Part shown: positions 51,573 to 59,557 of the stretch, piece after piece
How positions within the stretch are numbered: position 1 is the first letter of the stretch
How the letters are laid out: each line of letters begins with the position of its first letter
From: Mycolicibacterium neoaurum
GTDB taxonomy: Bacteria > Actinomycetota > Actinomycetes > Mycobacteriales > Mycobacteriaceae
Length of the DNA stretch: 64,000 nucleotides
Direction: 5' to 3'
Assembly: GCF_036946495.1 (NCBI RefSeq)
Contig: NZ_JAQIIX010000002.1
Span: 1,488,001-1,552,000 of the forward strand
The notes under the pieces: model-generated
Told to the model about the DNA's origin: nothing
Databases searched by the model: none
What the model saw: only the letters and a program-made list of their open reading frames with translations
Made by a program: the position numbers and the translations under genes

Positions 51573-53117
51573 TCACCTCTTGATCAGTTGAGCGAGTTCC
51601 TCGACGACCAGCGCGCGCAGCTCAGCGCGCAGGACATCGAGATTCGGATCGGTCGAACGGGGCTGCGGCGCGCGCCTGGTCGGCACCGGCGGTGCGCCGT
51701 CGCCGCGATCGTTGGAGGCTCGCGGGTAGGCCGGAACACTGCCGGTGGGCGCACGCCACGGTTGGATACCGCCGAACTCGGCCATCTGGACGGCCGAGTC
51801 GGAGTTGTAGGCGATCCTGGTCCAGTTCACGAGATTATCCGGTTGTAGGTTCTCCCCGATCGAGCTGCGACCCACAAAGCCTGTGCCGATGGTCATCGAC
51901 GGCGCCAGGTTGGTTTCCAGACCCGAGCTCCCGGTCGAGTTCCCCACGTTGACCGATACCCGCAAAACCGGCACCTGCGTGGCGAAGTCGGTTATCACCT
52001 CGGGGTTCTCGCTGTGGATGGCTGCCGAATGGCCGGCACCGGCGATCCGTACAACTGCACGCGCCGCCCGGATGCCGCGAGCCGTATCGGCGGCGGTGGT
52101 CATTCCGAGGACGGGGGACAACTTCTCGTGAGCCAACACCTCCTCGGAGATGACCTGGCCGAACGGCGCCACCAGCACTCGGGTCTTCGGAGTGACCCGC
52201 AATCCGGCCTGACCGGCGATCCATGCGGCGTCTCGCCCGACCACATCGGTATTGAGGTGCCCGCCCGGGAACATGAAGGCGCGCAACCGACGTGCACCAT
52301 CCTCGTCGAGGACGTAGGCACCGGCCCTGGTCAACGCCGCCTGGAGCTTGTCCGCGATACCCGCCTCGGCGATGAGGACGGACTCATTGGTACACAGCAC
52401 CGAGTTGTCGAAAGCCTTGCTGTCGACGATCCGTCGCGCGGCCGCGGTGATATCGGCGCTCGCGTCGACGAGCACCGGGACGTTACCCGGTCCGACACCG
52501 AGCGCAGGATTACCGGAGGAGTATGCGGCCCGGACCACCGCCGAACCACCGGTGGCCACGATGACATCGGTACGTTCGTCGGCCATCAAGGCCTCGGCCA
52601 ACGGGATGGTCGGCTCGTCGACAACCTGGATGATTCCGTCGGGCGCGCCGGCCGCCTCCGCCGCGGCGGCCAACATCCTGGCCGCGTCCGCCGAGCACTG
52701 TTTGGCCCGCGGGTGCGGCGCTATGACGACAGCGTTGCGTGTCATCAACGCCAGGATGGTCTTGAAGTACACGGTGGCAACCGGATTGGTCGTCGGTGTC
52801 AGTGCCAGCACTACACCCGCCGGCCGTGGCAGTTCGACGATCTTGCGGTTGTGGTCGACTCGCGGTGACACGAAGTCCTGGCCGCGATAGTGATCGACGA
52901 TGCCCCGGGAGCAGGCGCGGTTCTTGATCACCTTGTCGGCCACCACCCCCATCCCGGTTTCCTTCACAGCATCGGCGGCGAGTCGTTCGGCCTCCCGGTA
53001 TCCTGCCTCGGCGACCGCGTTGACGATCGTCGACACCGTGGCCGTGTCGTATCCGGCGTAGGCCGCGGCTGCCCAGCGGGCACGTTCGAGCATGTGGCCG
53101 GCCTGTGCGGTGTTCAT
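51573..53117 (-). CDS. CoA-acylating aldehyde dehydrogenase, BMC cargo (PduP/EutE type)
   Basis: This 514-residue enzyme oxidises an aldehyde to its acyl-CoA, the signature enzyme that removes the volatile intermediate inside the shell. The catalytic Cys242 lies in FDNSVLCTNES, and TPTTNPVATV (about 108-117) and GVGPGNVPV are typical of EutE/PduP rather than of ordinary ALDHs. After the catalytic domain a Pro/Arg-rich linker (about 460-490) leads to a C-terminal amphipathic helix (LRAELRALVVEELAQLI) of the encapsulation-peptide kind. The likely substrate is propionaldehyde. It overlaps the aminotransferase gene by 4 bases. Confidence 0.92.
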   Translation of the reverse strand: MNTAQAGHMLERARWAAAAYAGYDTATVSTIVNAVAEAGYREAERLAADAVKETGMGVVADKVIKNRACSRGIVDHYRGQDFVSPRVDHNRKIVELPRPAGVVLALTPTTNPVATVYFKTILALMTRNAVVIAPHPRAKQCSADAARMLAAAAEAAGAPDGIIQVVDEPTIPLAEALMADERTDVIVATGGSAVVRAAYSSGNPALGVGPGNVPVLVDASADITAAARRIVDSKAFDNSVLCTNESVLIAEAGIADKLQAALTRAGAYVLDEDGARRLRAFMFPGGHLNTDVVGRDAAWIAGQAGLRVTPKTRVLVAPFGQVISEEVLAHEKLSPVLGMTTAADTARGIRAARAVVRIAGAGHSAAIHSENPEVITDFATQVPVLRVSVNVGNSTGSSGLETNLAPSMTIGTGFVGRSSIGENLQPDNLVNWTRIAYNSDSAVQMAEFGGIQPWRAPTGSVPAYPRASNDRGDGAPPVPTRRAPQPRSTDPNLDVLRAELRALVVEELAQLIKR

Positions 53118-54394
53118 GATGCCCTTCTTCCGGTGGCGGCTGTCTTGGCCCGGCCCACCGCGACATCGAGGCGGTCCAGGACGTCTTCACACAGTTCACG
53201 GGACAGCAGGAGACCCGGTTTGAACTGGAGCACACGGGGATCCAGCGTCGAGAAGATCGCCCACACCCCGTTCTCATAGAGTTCGCGCATGACGTACTTG
53301 GCCCCTTCGGGATGGTCGAACTCAAGGCCGATGACGACACCGTTCTGGCGGATACCGGTCAGCCAGTCGGGATGGTCGGCCTGGATGCGTCGCAGGCCGT
53401 GATCGAACAGATCCGAGATGTAGTGGACCATCGACCGCACCTCGGGCCGGGTGCAGATCTCCAAGGTCTTGATCGCGGCGACACAGCCCAGTTCGGCGCC
53501 ACCAAACGTCGAAATGTGCCCGAAGCCATCCTGATCCAGCCATTGCGCCGCCCGCTCCCCGAGCAGCGCCGCAGTGATCGGATACATTCCGCCGGACAAT
53601 CCTTTTCCGGTCACGATGATGTCTGGTTCGATACCGTGCTTGGTGATCGCCCACAGTTCGCCGGTGCGCATCAACCCGGTCTGGACCTCGTCGGCGATGT
53701 ACAGAGTTCCGTGTCTTTCGGTGGCGGCCTTCACCGCTTCGAGGTAACCCACTGGCGGAAGCGGGAATCCGTATGTCGCGGGGATCGTCTCCATGATCAC
53801 CGCCGCCACGTCACCTGGGGCGAGGGCGCGTTCGATAGCGTCGATGTCGCCGAAGGGCACCTGTAGGAACTCGTCGGGCCGGTCGGCGAGGAACAACTTG
53901 GTGAAGCGGTCGTCACCGGTGGCCACGGCCAGGCCGGTATGGCCGTGATAGGCCTTGATGACCGAGACGATCTTGCGTCGTTGGGTGCCATGGCGTGCGC
54001 TCTTGAGCGCGATATCGATCGCTTCACCACCACCAGACCCGAAGGCCACCTTCTTGATCGACGCCGGCGCCGTTTGCACCAGACGCTGAGCGAGAGCGGT
54101 CCTCGCGACCGAGGGGAAGTGGTGGTTTCCCACATCGAAATGCGTCATGCCGTCCGAAACAGCCTGCATCACTTCAGGATTCCGATGTCCCAGATTGTAG
54201 GTGCCACCGTTGAGGTGCATATCGATCAGACGTCGACCGCCCATGTCCCACAGGAAGTAGCCCTCGCGGCGGTCGATCACCAGATCGACTCCGGAATCCG
54301 TCCAGAACTGCGTCTTGTCGGGGTTCCAGAAGGCGGTCGCCTGCTCCAGGACCTGTTCCTTGGATTCGAACGCGAACGTGCCGTAGTCGTACAT
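53114..54394 (-). CDS. class III PLP aminotransferase family, probable amino-alcohol-phosphate lyase
   Basis: This 426-residue fold-type I PLP enzyme has Asp235 in IADEVQTG and the Schiff-base Lys264 in VTGKGLSGG, plus the substrate-side GSGGGEAIDIALK. In this family some members are phospho-lyases (as for ethanolamine phosphate) rather than transaminases. In the RMM model it eliminates phosphate and ammonia from 1-amino-2-propanol phosphate, giving propionaldehyde. It is the first gene of the operon; its ATG at 54394 faces the permease across a 182-base divergent promoter. No encapsulation helix is clear, so how it meets the core is open. Confidence 0.86.
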   Translation of the reverse strand: MYDYGTFAFESKEQVLEQATAFWNPDKTQFWTDSGVDLVIDRREGYFLWDMGGRRLIDMHLNGGTYNLGHRNPEVMQAVSDGMTHFDVGNHHFPSVARTALAQRLVQTAPASIKKVAFGSGGGEAIDIALKSARHGTQRRKIVSVIKAYHGHTGLAVATGDDRFTKLFLADRPDEFLQVPFGDIDAIERALAPGDVAAVIMETIPATYGFPLPPVGYLEAVKAATERHGTLYIADEVQTGLMRTGELWAITKHGIEPDIIVTGKGLSGGMYPITAALLGERAAQWLDQDGFGHISTFGGAELGCVAAIKTLEICTRPEVRSMVHYISDLFDHGLRRIQADHPDWLTGIRQNGVVIGLEFDHPEGAKYVMRELYENGVWAIFSTLDPRVLQFKPGLLLSRELCEDVLDRLDVAVGRAKTAATGRRAS

Positions 54395-54448
54395 GCGACT
54401 CCTCTACTGCCACGGGGAAGCTGTGACGCCGCCCACCATAAAAGGAGT

Positions 54449-54470
54449 AGACCAATTAAGTCAATGGTCT
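54449..54470. promoter_or_regulatory. inverted repeat in the BMC divergent promoter
   Basis: AGACCA-N10-TGGTCT, perfect 6-base arms, 55 bases before the aminotransferase start. It could be a second, weaker regulator site or a site for another protein. Confidence 0.5.
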
Positions 54471-54493
54471 GTTTTTGGGTATTGCCAAGCTCA

Positions 54494-54508
54494 ATTGGTA
54501 GTGCCAAT
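54494..54508. promoter_or_regulatory. GntR operator candidate 2 (ATTGG-N5-CCAAT)
   Basis: ATTGG-TAGTG-CCAAT, with the same arms as the site before gntR and the same TA after the left arm. A further half-site (TTGCCAA) lies 8 bases to its left. It sits between the aminotransferase and permease starts, so one repressor could control both directions. Confidence 0.75.
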
Positions 54509-54576
54509 ATCGACTGGTTCGCATGTGGCCTGTGCCACACCGACTCCCAACCCTCAGCGTGGAAGGTGCGCTATCG

Positions 54577-56112
54577 ATGTCCGTAAACTCTCGACCCGCT
54601 GGAGAAAAGCCAGTTCAAGAGGTCCAGCGACTCAAGCGCAATGCCGTGGGCACGGTGGGCGTGATCTTCATGGCCGTCGCCACCGCAGCGCCGATCACCG
54701 CCATGGTGGGTAACGTGCCCATCGCAGTCGGATCCGGAAATGGTTCACACGCCCCGGCCGGCTACATTGTCGCCACCGTCGTCCTGGGTCTGTTCGCCAT
54801 CGGCTACGCAACGATGGCCAAGCACATCACCACCACCGGGGCTTTCTATGGCTACATATCCCACGGCCTGGGCCGGGTGGTCGGAATGGCCAGCGGAGGG
54901 CTCATCACGATGGCCTACGTGGTGTTCGAGGCGTCGTTGATCGGCATCTTCTCCTTCTTCGCGCAGAACATGCTGTCATCACAGCTCGGCGTGCACGTGC
55001 ACTGGATCATCCCGGCATTGCTCATGCTCGCGGCGAACGCGATCTTGACCTACTTCGATGTGAACCTGACTGCGAAGGTGCTCGGCGTCTTCCTGGTCAC
55101 CGAGATCGTCATGCTGGCGCTGGGCGCTGTCGCGGTGCTTTTCCGCGGGGGTGGTCCGCAGGGCTTCGCGGTGGCCGAGACCCTCAATCCCCTCGGTGCG
55201 TTCAGCCCTGCCGCCGGAATCGCCGGCGCAAGTGCGGGACTCGGCCTGTTCTTCGCCTTCTGGTCATGGGTCGGATTCGAATCGACCGCCATGTACGGAG
55301 AGGAATCGCGCGACCCCAAGCGAATCATCCCGCGTGCCACCATGATCAGTGTTCTCGGTGTTGGCGCGTTCTACGTCTTCGTGTCGTGGATGGCGATCGC
55401 AGGCACCGGTCCCGATCGAGCAATCGAACTGGCCCAGGACGCCGACACCGCCTCGGAGATCTTCTTCGCGCCCGTCCGCAGTACGTACGGCGAATGGGCG
55501 ATCATGGTCTTCAACGTGCTTCTGGTGTCGGGTTCGTTTGCCTGCGGTATGGCCTTCCACAACTGCGCCTCGCGGTATCTGTACGCGCTGGGACGCGAGG
55601 GCCTGTCAACTCGTCTGCAGAAGACCATCGGCGCGACACACCCCACTCACGGGTCACCGCACATCGCATCCTTCGTGCAGAGCGGCATCACCCTGGTGAT
55701 CATCCTGTCCTTCCTTTTTGCCGGCCTGGACCCCTACGTGCACATGTACACGCTGTTGGCGATTCTCGGGACGATGGCCATCTTGATCGTCCAATCGCTG
55801 TGTGCGTTCTCGGTGATCAGTTACTTTCACATCCGCAAGAACCATCCGGTGTCCAAGCACTGGTTCAAGACATTGGTCGCTCCCGGTCTCGGCGGCGTCG
55901 GCATGCTCTATGTGGTGTACCTGCTATGGCAGCACAAGGACACCGCCGCAGGTACCGCCTCGGGCACCCTGCTGTTCACGTTGACCCCCTGGATCGTCGT
56001 GGGTCTGTTCGTGTTGGGTGCGGCGCTGGCCACCTATTTCAAGCTGCGCGATCCCCGACGCTACGAGCTGATCGGACGAATCGTGTACGAGGACAGCGAG
56101 ATCCGGGACTGA
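54577..56112 (+). CDS. APC-family permease of the BMC locus
   Basis: This 511-residue APC-superfamily transporter has about 12 hydrophobic segments. It shows the early VGVIFMAVATAAPITAM, FAFWSWVGFESTAMYGEESRDPKR (the typical Gly-Phe-Glu segment) and GREGLSTRLQKTIGATHP. Divergent from the microcompartment operon and sharing its promoter region, it is the likely importer of the amino alcohol or amino ketone. GGAAGG lies about 10 bases before the ATG at 54577. Confidence 0.9.
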   Translation: MSVNSRPAGEKPVQEVQRLKRNAVGTVGVIFMAVATAAPITAMVGNVPIAVGSGNGSHAPAGYIVATVVLGLFAIGYATMAKHITTTGAFYGYISHGLGRVVGMASGGLITMAYVVFEASLIGIFSFFAQNMLSSQLGVHVHWIIPALLMLAANAILTYFDVNLTAKVLGVFLVTEIVMLALGAVAVLFRGGGPQGFAVAETLNPLGAFSPAAGIAGASAGLGLFFAFWSWVGFESTAMYGEESRDPKRIIPRATMISVLGVGAFYVFVSWMAIAGTGPDRAIELAQDADTASEIFFAPVRSTYGEWAIMVFNVLLVSGSFACGMAFHNCASRYLYALGREGLSTRLQKTIGATHPTHGSPHIASFVQSGITLVIILSFLFAGLDPYVHMYTLLAILGTMAILIVQSLCAFSVISYFHIRKNHPVSKHWFKTLVAPGLGGVGMLYVVYLLWQHKDTAAGTASGTLLFTLTPWIVVGLFVLGAALATYFKLRDPRRYELIGRIVYEDSEIRD

Positions 56113-56142
56113 CCCGTCATCGCGGCGTCTGGCCGGATCGGG

Positions 56143-56958
56143 TCACAGCAGTCCGTCCGCGACGGCCTGGTGAACGGTGCGCACCGCCGGCCGGAAGCCG
56201 AGACGCCGCGCCAGCGATCCATCCATCACCAGATGCCACGGGTTCGGCAGCGGTTCGGCCGACGGATCCATGGAGCCGCCGGCAAGGTGGACAAGTTCGT
56301 AGAGGGACATGGCGGCCTCGTCGCCGACGTTGACGATCTGGCCGTCGAGGGCTCCGGTCAGGGCCAGCCCGGTCACGGTGGCGATGTCACGGTGATGGAT
56401 CATGCTCATCCGTGCGGCCGGGTGCATGCAGCGACCGGCCACCAGCGGGGGCAGCGCATCGAGGTGTCCGTCGCCGTCGCCGTAGACGAACCCGTAACGC
56501 TGGATCGACCAGGTCAAACCCGCTGTGCATAGCAACTTTTCGGCTGCGATCTTGCTGGCGGGATAGGCAGCGGTGGCGGCGACCGGATCATCTTCACGGC
56601 CCGGCCTGCCGCCACCGGGGCCGTACACGTGGCTCGTGCTGGCCATGATGAACCTGGCCTCGGGTGCGACTCTGGCCGTGGCCTCGACGAGATTGCGGGT
56701 GCCGTCGAGGTTCGTCCGCCAGATCAGGTCCTCATCGACCGAACGGAACATGGCGGCCAGGTGGATGACGGCATCCGCTTGCTCAAGTGCCTGGGCGAGC
56801 GTGTCACCGTCGAACAGGTCGCCGATCACCTCGTTGGCACCGGCGGGAGCGGACCCGGGCCGGCGCACCACCGCATGACAGTCCAGGCCCTGCTCGAGCA
56901 GCCTGCTGACCAAGCGAGATCCCACCAGTCCGGTCGCACCGGTCACCACGACCTTCAT
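56143..56958 (-). CDS. NAD(P)-dependent epimerase/dehydratase-type SDR
   Basis: This 271-residue extended-SDR-like protein has VVVTGATGLVGSRLV at the N-terminus, IHLAAMF, a Ser/Thr site in ASTSHVYG and the catalytic YPASK (residues about 143-147). The substrate is unknown. The ATG overlaps the upstream marR stop by 4 bases, so it is in the MarR operon and probably induced by the MarR ligand. Confidence 0.87.
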   Translation of the reverse strand: MKVVVTGATGLVGSRLVSRLLEQGLDCHAVVRRPGSAPAGANEVIGDLFDGDTLAQALEQADAVIHLAAMFRSVDEDLIWRTNLDGTRNLVEATARVAPEARFIMASTSHVYGPGGGRPGREDDPVAATAAYPASKIAAEKLLCTAGLTWSIQRYGFVYGDGDGHLDALPPLVAGRCMHPAARMSMIHHRDIATVTGLALTGALDGQIVNVGDEAAMSLYELVHLAGGSMDPSAEPLPNPWHLVMDGSLARRLGFRPAVRTVHQAVADGLL

Positions 56959-57413
56959 GTGTGTCCTTCCTTCCGGTATCGCTCGAGACGAGCGGTGGCC
57001 GTTCTGAGCACCCGGACGGCGATTTTCAGGTCATCGGGGTCGATTCCGTCGAAAGCCATCGCGTGAATCTGCCCCAGATCTGGTAGATCTCGCCACAGCG
57101 CGCGTCCTGCCGGGGTGATCCGCAAGAGCTTCTGGCGCATGTCATCGTCGGCGGGCACCTGCTCGATCAGCTCTTTGCGCACCAGCGCGCCCACCACCGA
57201 GCTCAACGTGGCCCGCTCGACCTGAAGGCGGCCCTGGAGCTCGCGTTGTCTGACAGGGCCGTCTTCGACCAGGAAATACAGCACGTACCACTGCGTCGCC
57301 CCGAGACCGAATGGCCGTAGCGAATCTTCCATGGCCTCGCGGGCGGCCAGGTAGCAGCGTTTGGTCCAGGCACCGATCGTGTCGCGGTGACCCCGTTCCT
57401 CATTGTCTGGCAC
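56955..57413 (-). CDS. MarR-family regulator, autoregulated
   Basis: This 152-residue winged-helix regulator contains ALGATQWYVLYFLVEDGPVRQ-type helix 2 context (core QWYVLYFLVEDG), the recognition helix LQVERATLSSVVGALV and the wing IEQVPADDDMRQKLLRIT. The only convincing start is the GTG at 57413, which lies inside the first of two tandem palindromes; initiation further in, at the ATG at 57332, would remove helix 1. Co-transcribed with the epimerase gene downstream. Confidence 0.82.
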   Translation of the reverse strand: MPDNEERGHRDTIGAWTKRCYLAAREAMEDSLRPFGLGATQWYVLYFLVEDGPVRQRELQGRLQVERATLSSVVGALVRKELIEQVPADDDMRQKLLRITPAGRALWRDLPDLGQIHAMAFDGIDPDDLKIAVRVLRTATARLERYRKEGHT

Positions 57414-57440
57414 CAGACAATATTGTCTGGTGCCAGACAA
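57402..57440. promoter_or_regulatory. tandem MarR operators
   Basis: TTGTCTGG-N2-CCAGACAA occurs twice back to back (57403-57420 and 57423-57440), centres 20 bases apart, so two dimers would bind the same face of the helix. The first copy covers the marR start codon, meaning repression would also block initiation of translation-coupled transcripts. Confidence 0.82.
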
Positions 57441-57572
57441 ACTGTCAAGCGGACACGTCGCCGAGGAGGTGGATGGTCGCACCCGTGACGGCGAGCCGGA
57501 AAACCAGGTGCGCCGCCGCGCCGCGGCGTGATACCCCTTGTGGCCACTGAGAACTCCGATGGAGAGGCAACC

Positions 57573-57683
57573 ATGAGTGGCATCGTCGACGTCGCCCGCA
57601 AGCACACCGAGTGCGATCCCGCGGCGATCCGACGAGTCGTTCGCACCTGCACAGGATCGCCGGGTGTGACACCGGGTAGCTAG
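57573..57683 (+). CDS. small ORF (36 residues) before the LysE-type exporter
   Basis: ATG at 57573 with a strong ribosome binding site (GGAGAGGCAACC) opens a 36-codon frame beginning SGIVDVARKHTECDPAAIRR and closing at a TAG 3 bases before the exporter GTG. It is soluble in character with two cysteines (HTECDP and RTCTG). It could be a leader peptide that couples translation to the exporter or a genuine small protein. No family known to me. Confidence 0.5.
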   Translation: MSGIVDVARKHTECDPAAIRRVVRTCTGSPGVTPGS

Positions 57684-57686
57684 CCC

Positions 57687-58298
57687 GTGACCATCGAAAC
57701 CGCACTGAGTTTCGCGGGCCTGTGCCTGCTGTTGTCCATTTCACCCGGCCCCGATTCGCTACTGGTGCTCCGGCTCGCCCTGAACCGGCCGAGGGAGGGC
57801 ATCTTCGTCGCCGCGGGCTCGGCGATGGGCTCGCTGCTGTGGGCCTGCGCCGTCGCGGTGGGATTGGCGCGCTTGCTGGCCGCCCACCCCGGACTGGTCG
57901 ATGTCCTGCACTTCGTCGGCGGGGCCTACCTGATCTATCTCGGCATTCGCGAGGTGTTCGACACCGCCGAGCTGGTCGACGCCTCCGTCCCCCAGATGCG
58001 CGCCGAAATGGCCGGCTTCACCAAGGGACTTGTTTCATGTCTGCTCAATCCCAAGGTTGGACTGTTCTTTCTGCTGCTGGCTCCGCAGTACGCGCCCGAC
58101 CTGACGGTCGGCTCGATCCTGGCACTGGGGGTCATCGACGCGGCGGTGGCCTTCCTCTACCTCACCGCGCTGGCCGTCGCAGCGGCACGCGTCTTCACAC
58201 GCATCACCAATCCACGCGCGCAACGCCGCCTTCGGCTGGGATCCGGGGCGGCGATCGCCGTCGTCGGCGTCCTCGTCCTGGTGGAGGCCCTCACCTGA
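57687..58298 (+). CDS. LysE/RhtB-family exporter
   Basis: This 203-residue membrane protein has six hydrophobic segments. ISPGPDSLLVLRLALNRPREG (about residues 19-39), GAYLIYLGIREV and VSCLLNPKVGLFFLLLAPQY are the RhtB (threonine/homoserine exporter) signatures. It starts at a GTG at 57687, 3 bases after the small ORF stop; no independent ribosome binding site is strong, which supports coupling. Confidence 0.88.
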   Translation: MTIETALSFAGLCLLLSISPGPDSLLVLRLALNRPREGIFVAAGSAMGSLLWACAVAVGLARLLAAHPGLVDVLHFVGGAYLIYLGIREVFDTAELVDASVPQMRAEMAGFTKGLVSCLLNPKVGLFFLLLAPQYAPDLTVGSILALGVIDAAVAFLYLTALAVAAARVFTRITNPRAQRRLRLGSGAAIAVVGVLVLVEALT

Positions 58299-58307
58299 CC
58301 GCACAGG

Positions 58308-58322
58308 TTGCGTATCACGCAA
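58308..58322. promoter_or_regulatory. palindrome before the FAD monooxygenase (TetR operator candidate)
   Basis: TTGCGT-ATC-ACGCAA, a perfect inverted repeat 38 bases before the monooxygenase start. The TetR gene just downstream of the monooxygenase is the natural candidate for binding. Confidence 0.6.
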
Positions 58323-58359
58323 TTTTGCGGGCCACGCACTTTTCGTGCAGGATGGCGGC

Positions 58360-59541
58360 ATGACGACACCGCGCATCTTGATCGCCGGCGCCAGCATTGC
58401 CGGTCCCGCGACCGCTTTCTGGCTGATTCGTGCCGGTTTCGAGGTCACCATCATCGAGCAATCACCCGAGCTCCGATGTGGCGGTAACGGGGTCGATATT
58501 CGATCCGAGGCGCTGACCGTCATCGATCGCATGGGCCTCACCGAGGACGTCAGGGATCGCGCCATGGTGAACCACGGAATGCGGTTCCTCGATCGATCCG
58601 GCCGGCAACGCGTGCGCTTCCCGACCTCCGAGGTCGAGAACATGGTGGGTTCCGAAGATATCGAGATCACCCGCGGTGATCTCGCGCACCTGCTCTACGC
58701 CGCAACCGAATCCGACGTCGAATACATCTTCGGTGACACAGTCACCGAGCTGAACCAGGACGGCGCCGGGGTCGACGTCACCTTCGCCCGCACACCTGGA
58801 CGGCGATTCGACGCGGTGATCGGCGCCGACGGCATCCATTCGAAGATTCGGCGGGCAGCGTTCGGTCCCGAGGACCACTATCGCGTTTTCAAGCAGCATT
58901 ACTACGCCGTGATGACTGTCGATTCCGCTGTGGGCGAGCCATTTTGGACGACGTTCTATAACGAGCCCGGCAGGTCGGTGGCGATCTACTGCGATGAATC
59001 CGGACACGGATTGCTGACCTTCACCTTCCACAGCCCGACCCCGTTGAGCTATGACTACCGCGACATCACCGCTCAGCGCCACCTGGTCCGCGATGCCTTC
59101 GCCGAATCGGGATGGCACGTTCCCGCACTTCTCGATGCGGCGGACGCCGCCGACGACTTCTACTTCGATGCACTGGACCAGATTTCGATGCCGTCGTGGT
59201 CAACCGGGCGTATCGCGCTGGTCGGCGATGCCGCCTATTGCGCATCACCGGCATCGGGGGCCGGCGCACTGCTGGCGCTCACCGGAGCCTATCGTCTCGC
59301 GGGCGAACTGAGCCGCACCGATTCACCGCCGGACGCTTTCGGCCGGTACGAATCCGCCCAGCGTCCGCTGGTGGCAGCCAAGCAGAACCACCTGTTCACC
59401 TACATCACGGTTCCCCGGACCCGATTCGGCATCGCTGCCCGAAACATCATACTGTCCAGTCCGATCCCCCGCATGCTTGGGCGACGATCCCCGCACAGCA
59501 CGAACAACCTTCCCGACTACTATTCTCGACCGATCAAGTGA
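58360..59541 (+). CDS. FAD-dependent monooxygenase (PHBH/TetX-like)
   Basis: This 393-residue group A flavin monooxygenase has the Rossmann motif ILIAGASIAGPATA, the second FAD/NADPH motif FDAVIGADGIHSKIR, and the third GRIALVGDAAYCASP. It resembles TetX-type and other aromatic or polyketide hydroxylases; the substrate is unknown. The ATG at 58360 is favoured over one at 58345. A TetR gene follows after 16 bases and probably controls it through the upstream palindrome. Confidence 0.88.
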   Translation: MTTPRILIAGASIAGPATAFWLIRAGFEVTIIEQSPELRCGGNGVDIRSEALTVIDRMGLTEDVRDRAMVNHGMRFLDRSGRQRVRFPTSEVENMVGSEDIEITRGDLAHLLYAATESDVEYIFGDTVTELNQDGAGVDVTFARTPGRRFDAVIGADGIHSKIRRAAFGPEDHYRVFKQHYYAVMTVDSAVGEPFWTTFYNEPGRSVAIYCDESGHGLLTFTFHSPTPLSYDYRDITAQRHLVRDAFAESGWHVPALLDAADAADDFYFDALDQISMPSWSTGRIALVGDAAYCASPASGAGALLALTGAYRLAGELSRTDSPPDAFGRYESAQRPLVAAKQNHLFTYITVPRTRFGIAARNIILSSPIPRMLGRRSPHSTNNLPDYYSRPIK

Positions 59542-59557
59542 CGAGGGGACACAAGCT

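Noticed and set aside
46653..56112. Microcompartment of the carboxysome, Pdu, Eut or glycyl-radical type
   Set aside because: None of the signature enzymes of those types is present; the kinase, PLP lyase and SDR fit the RMM type.
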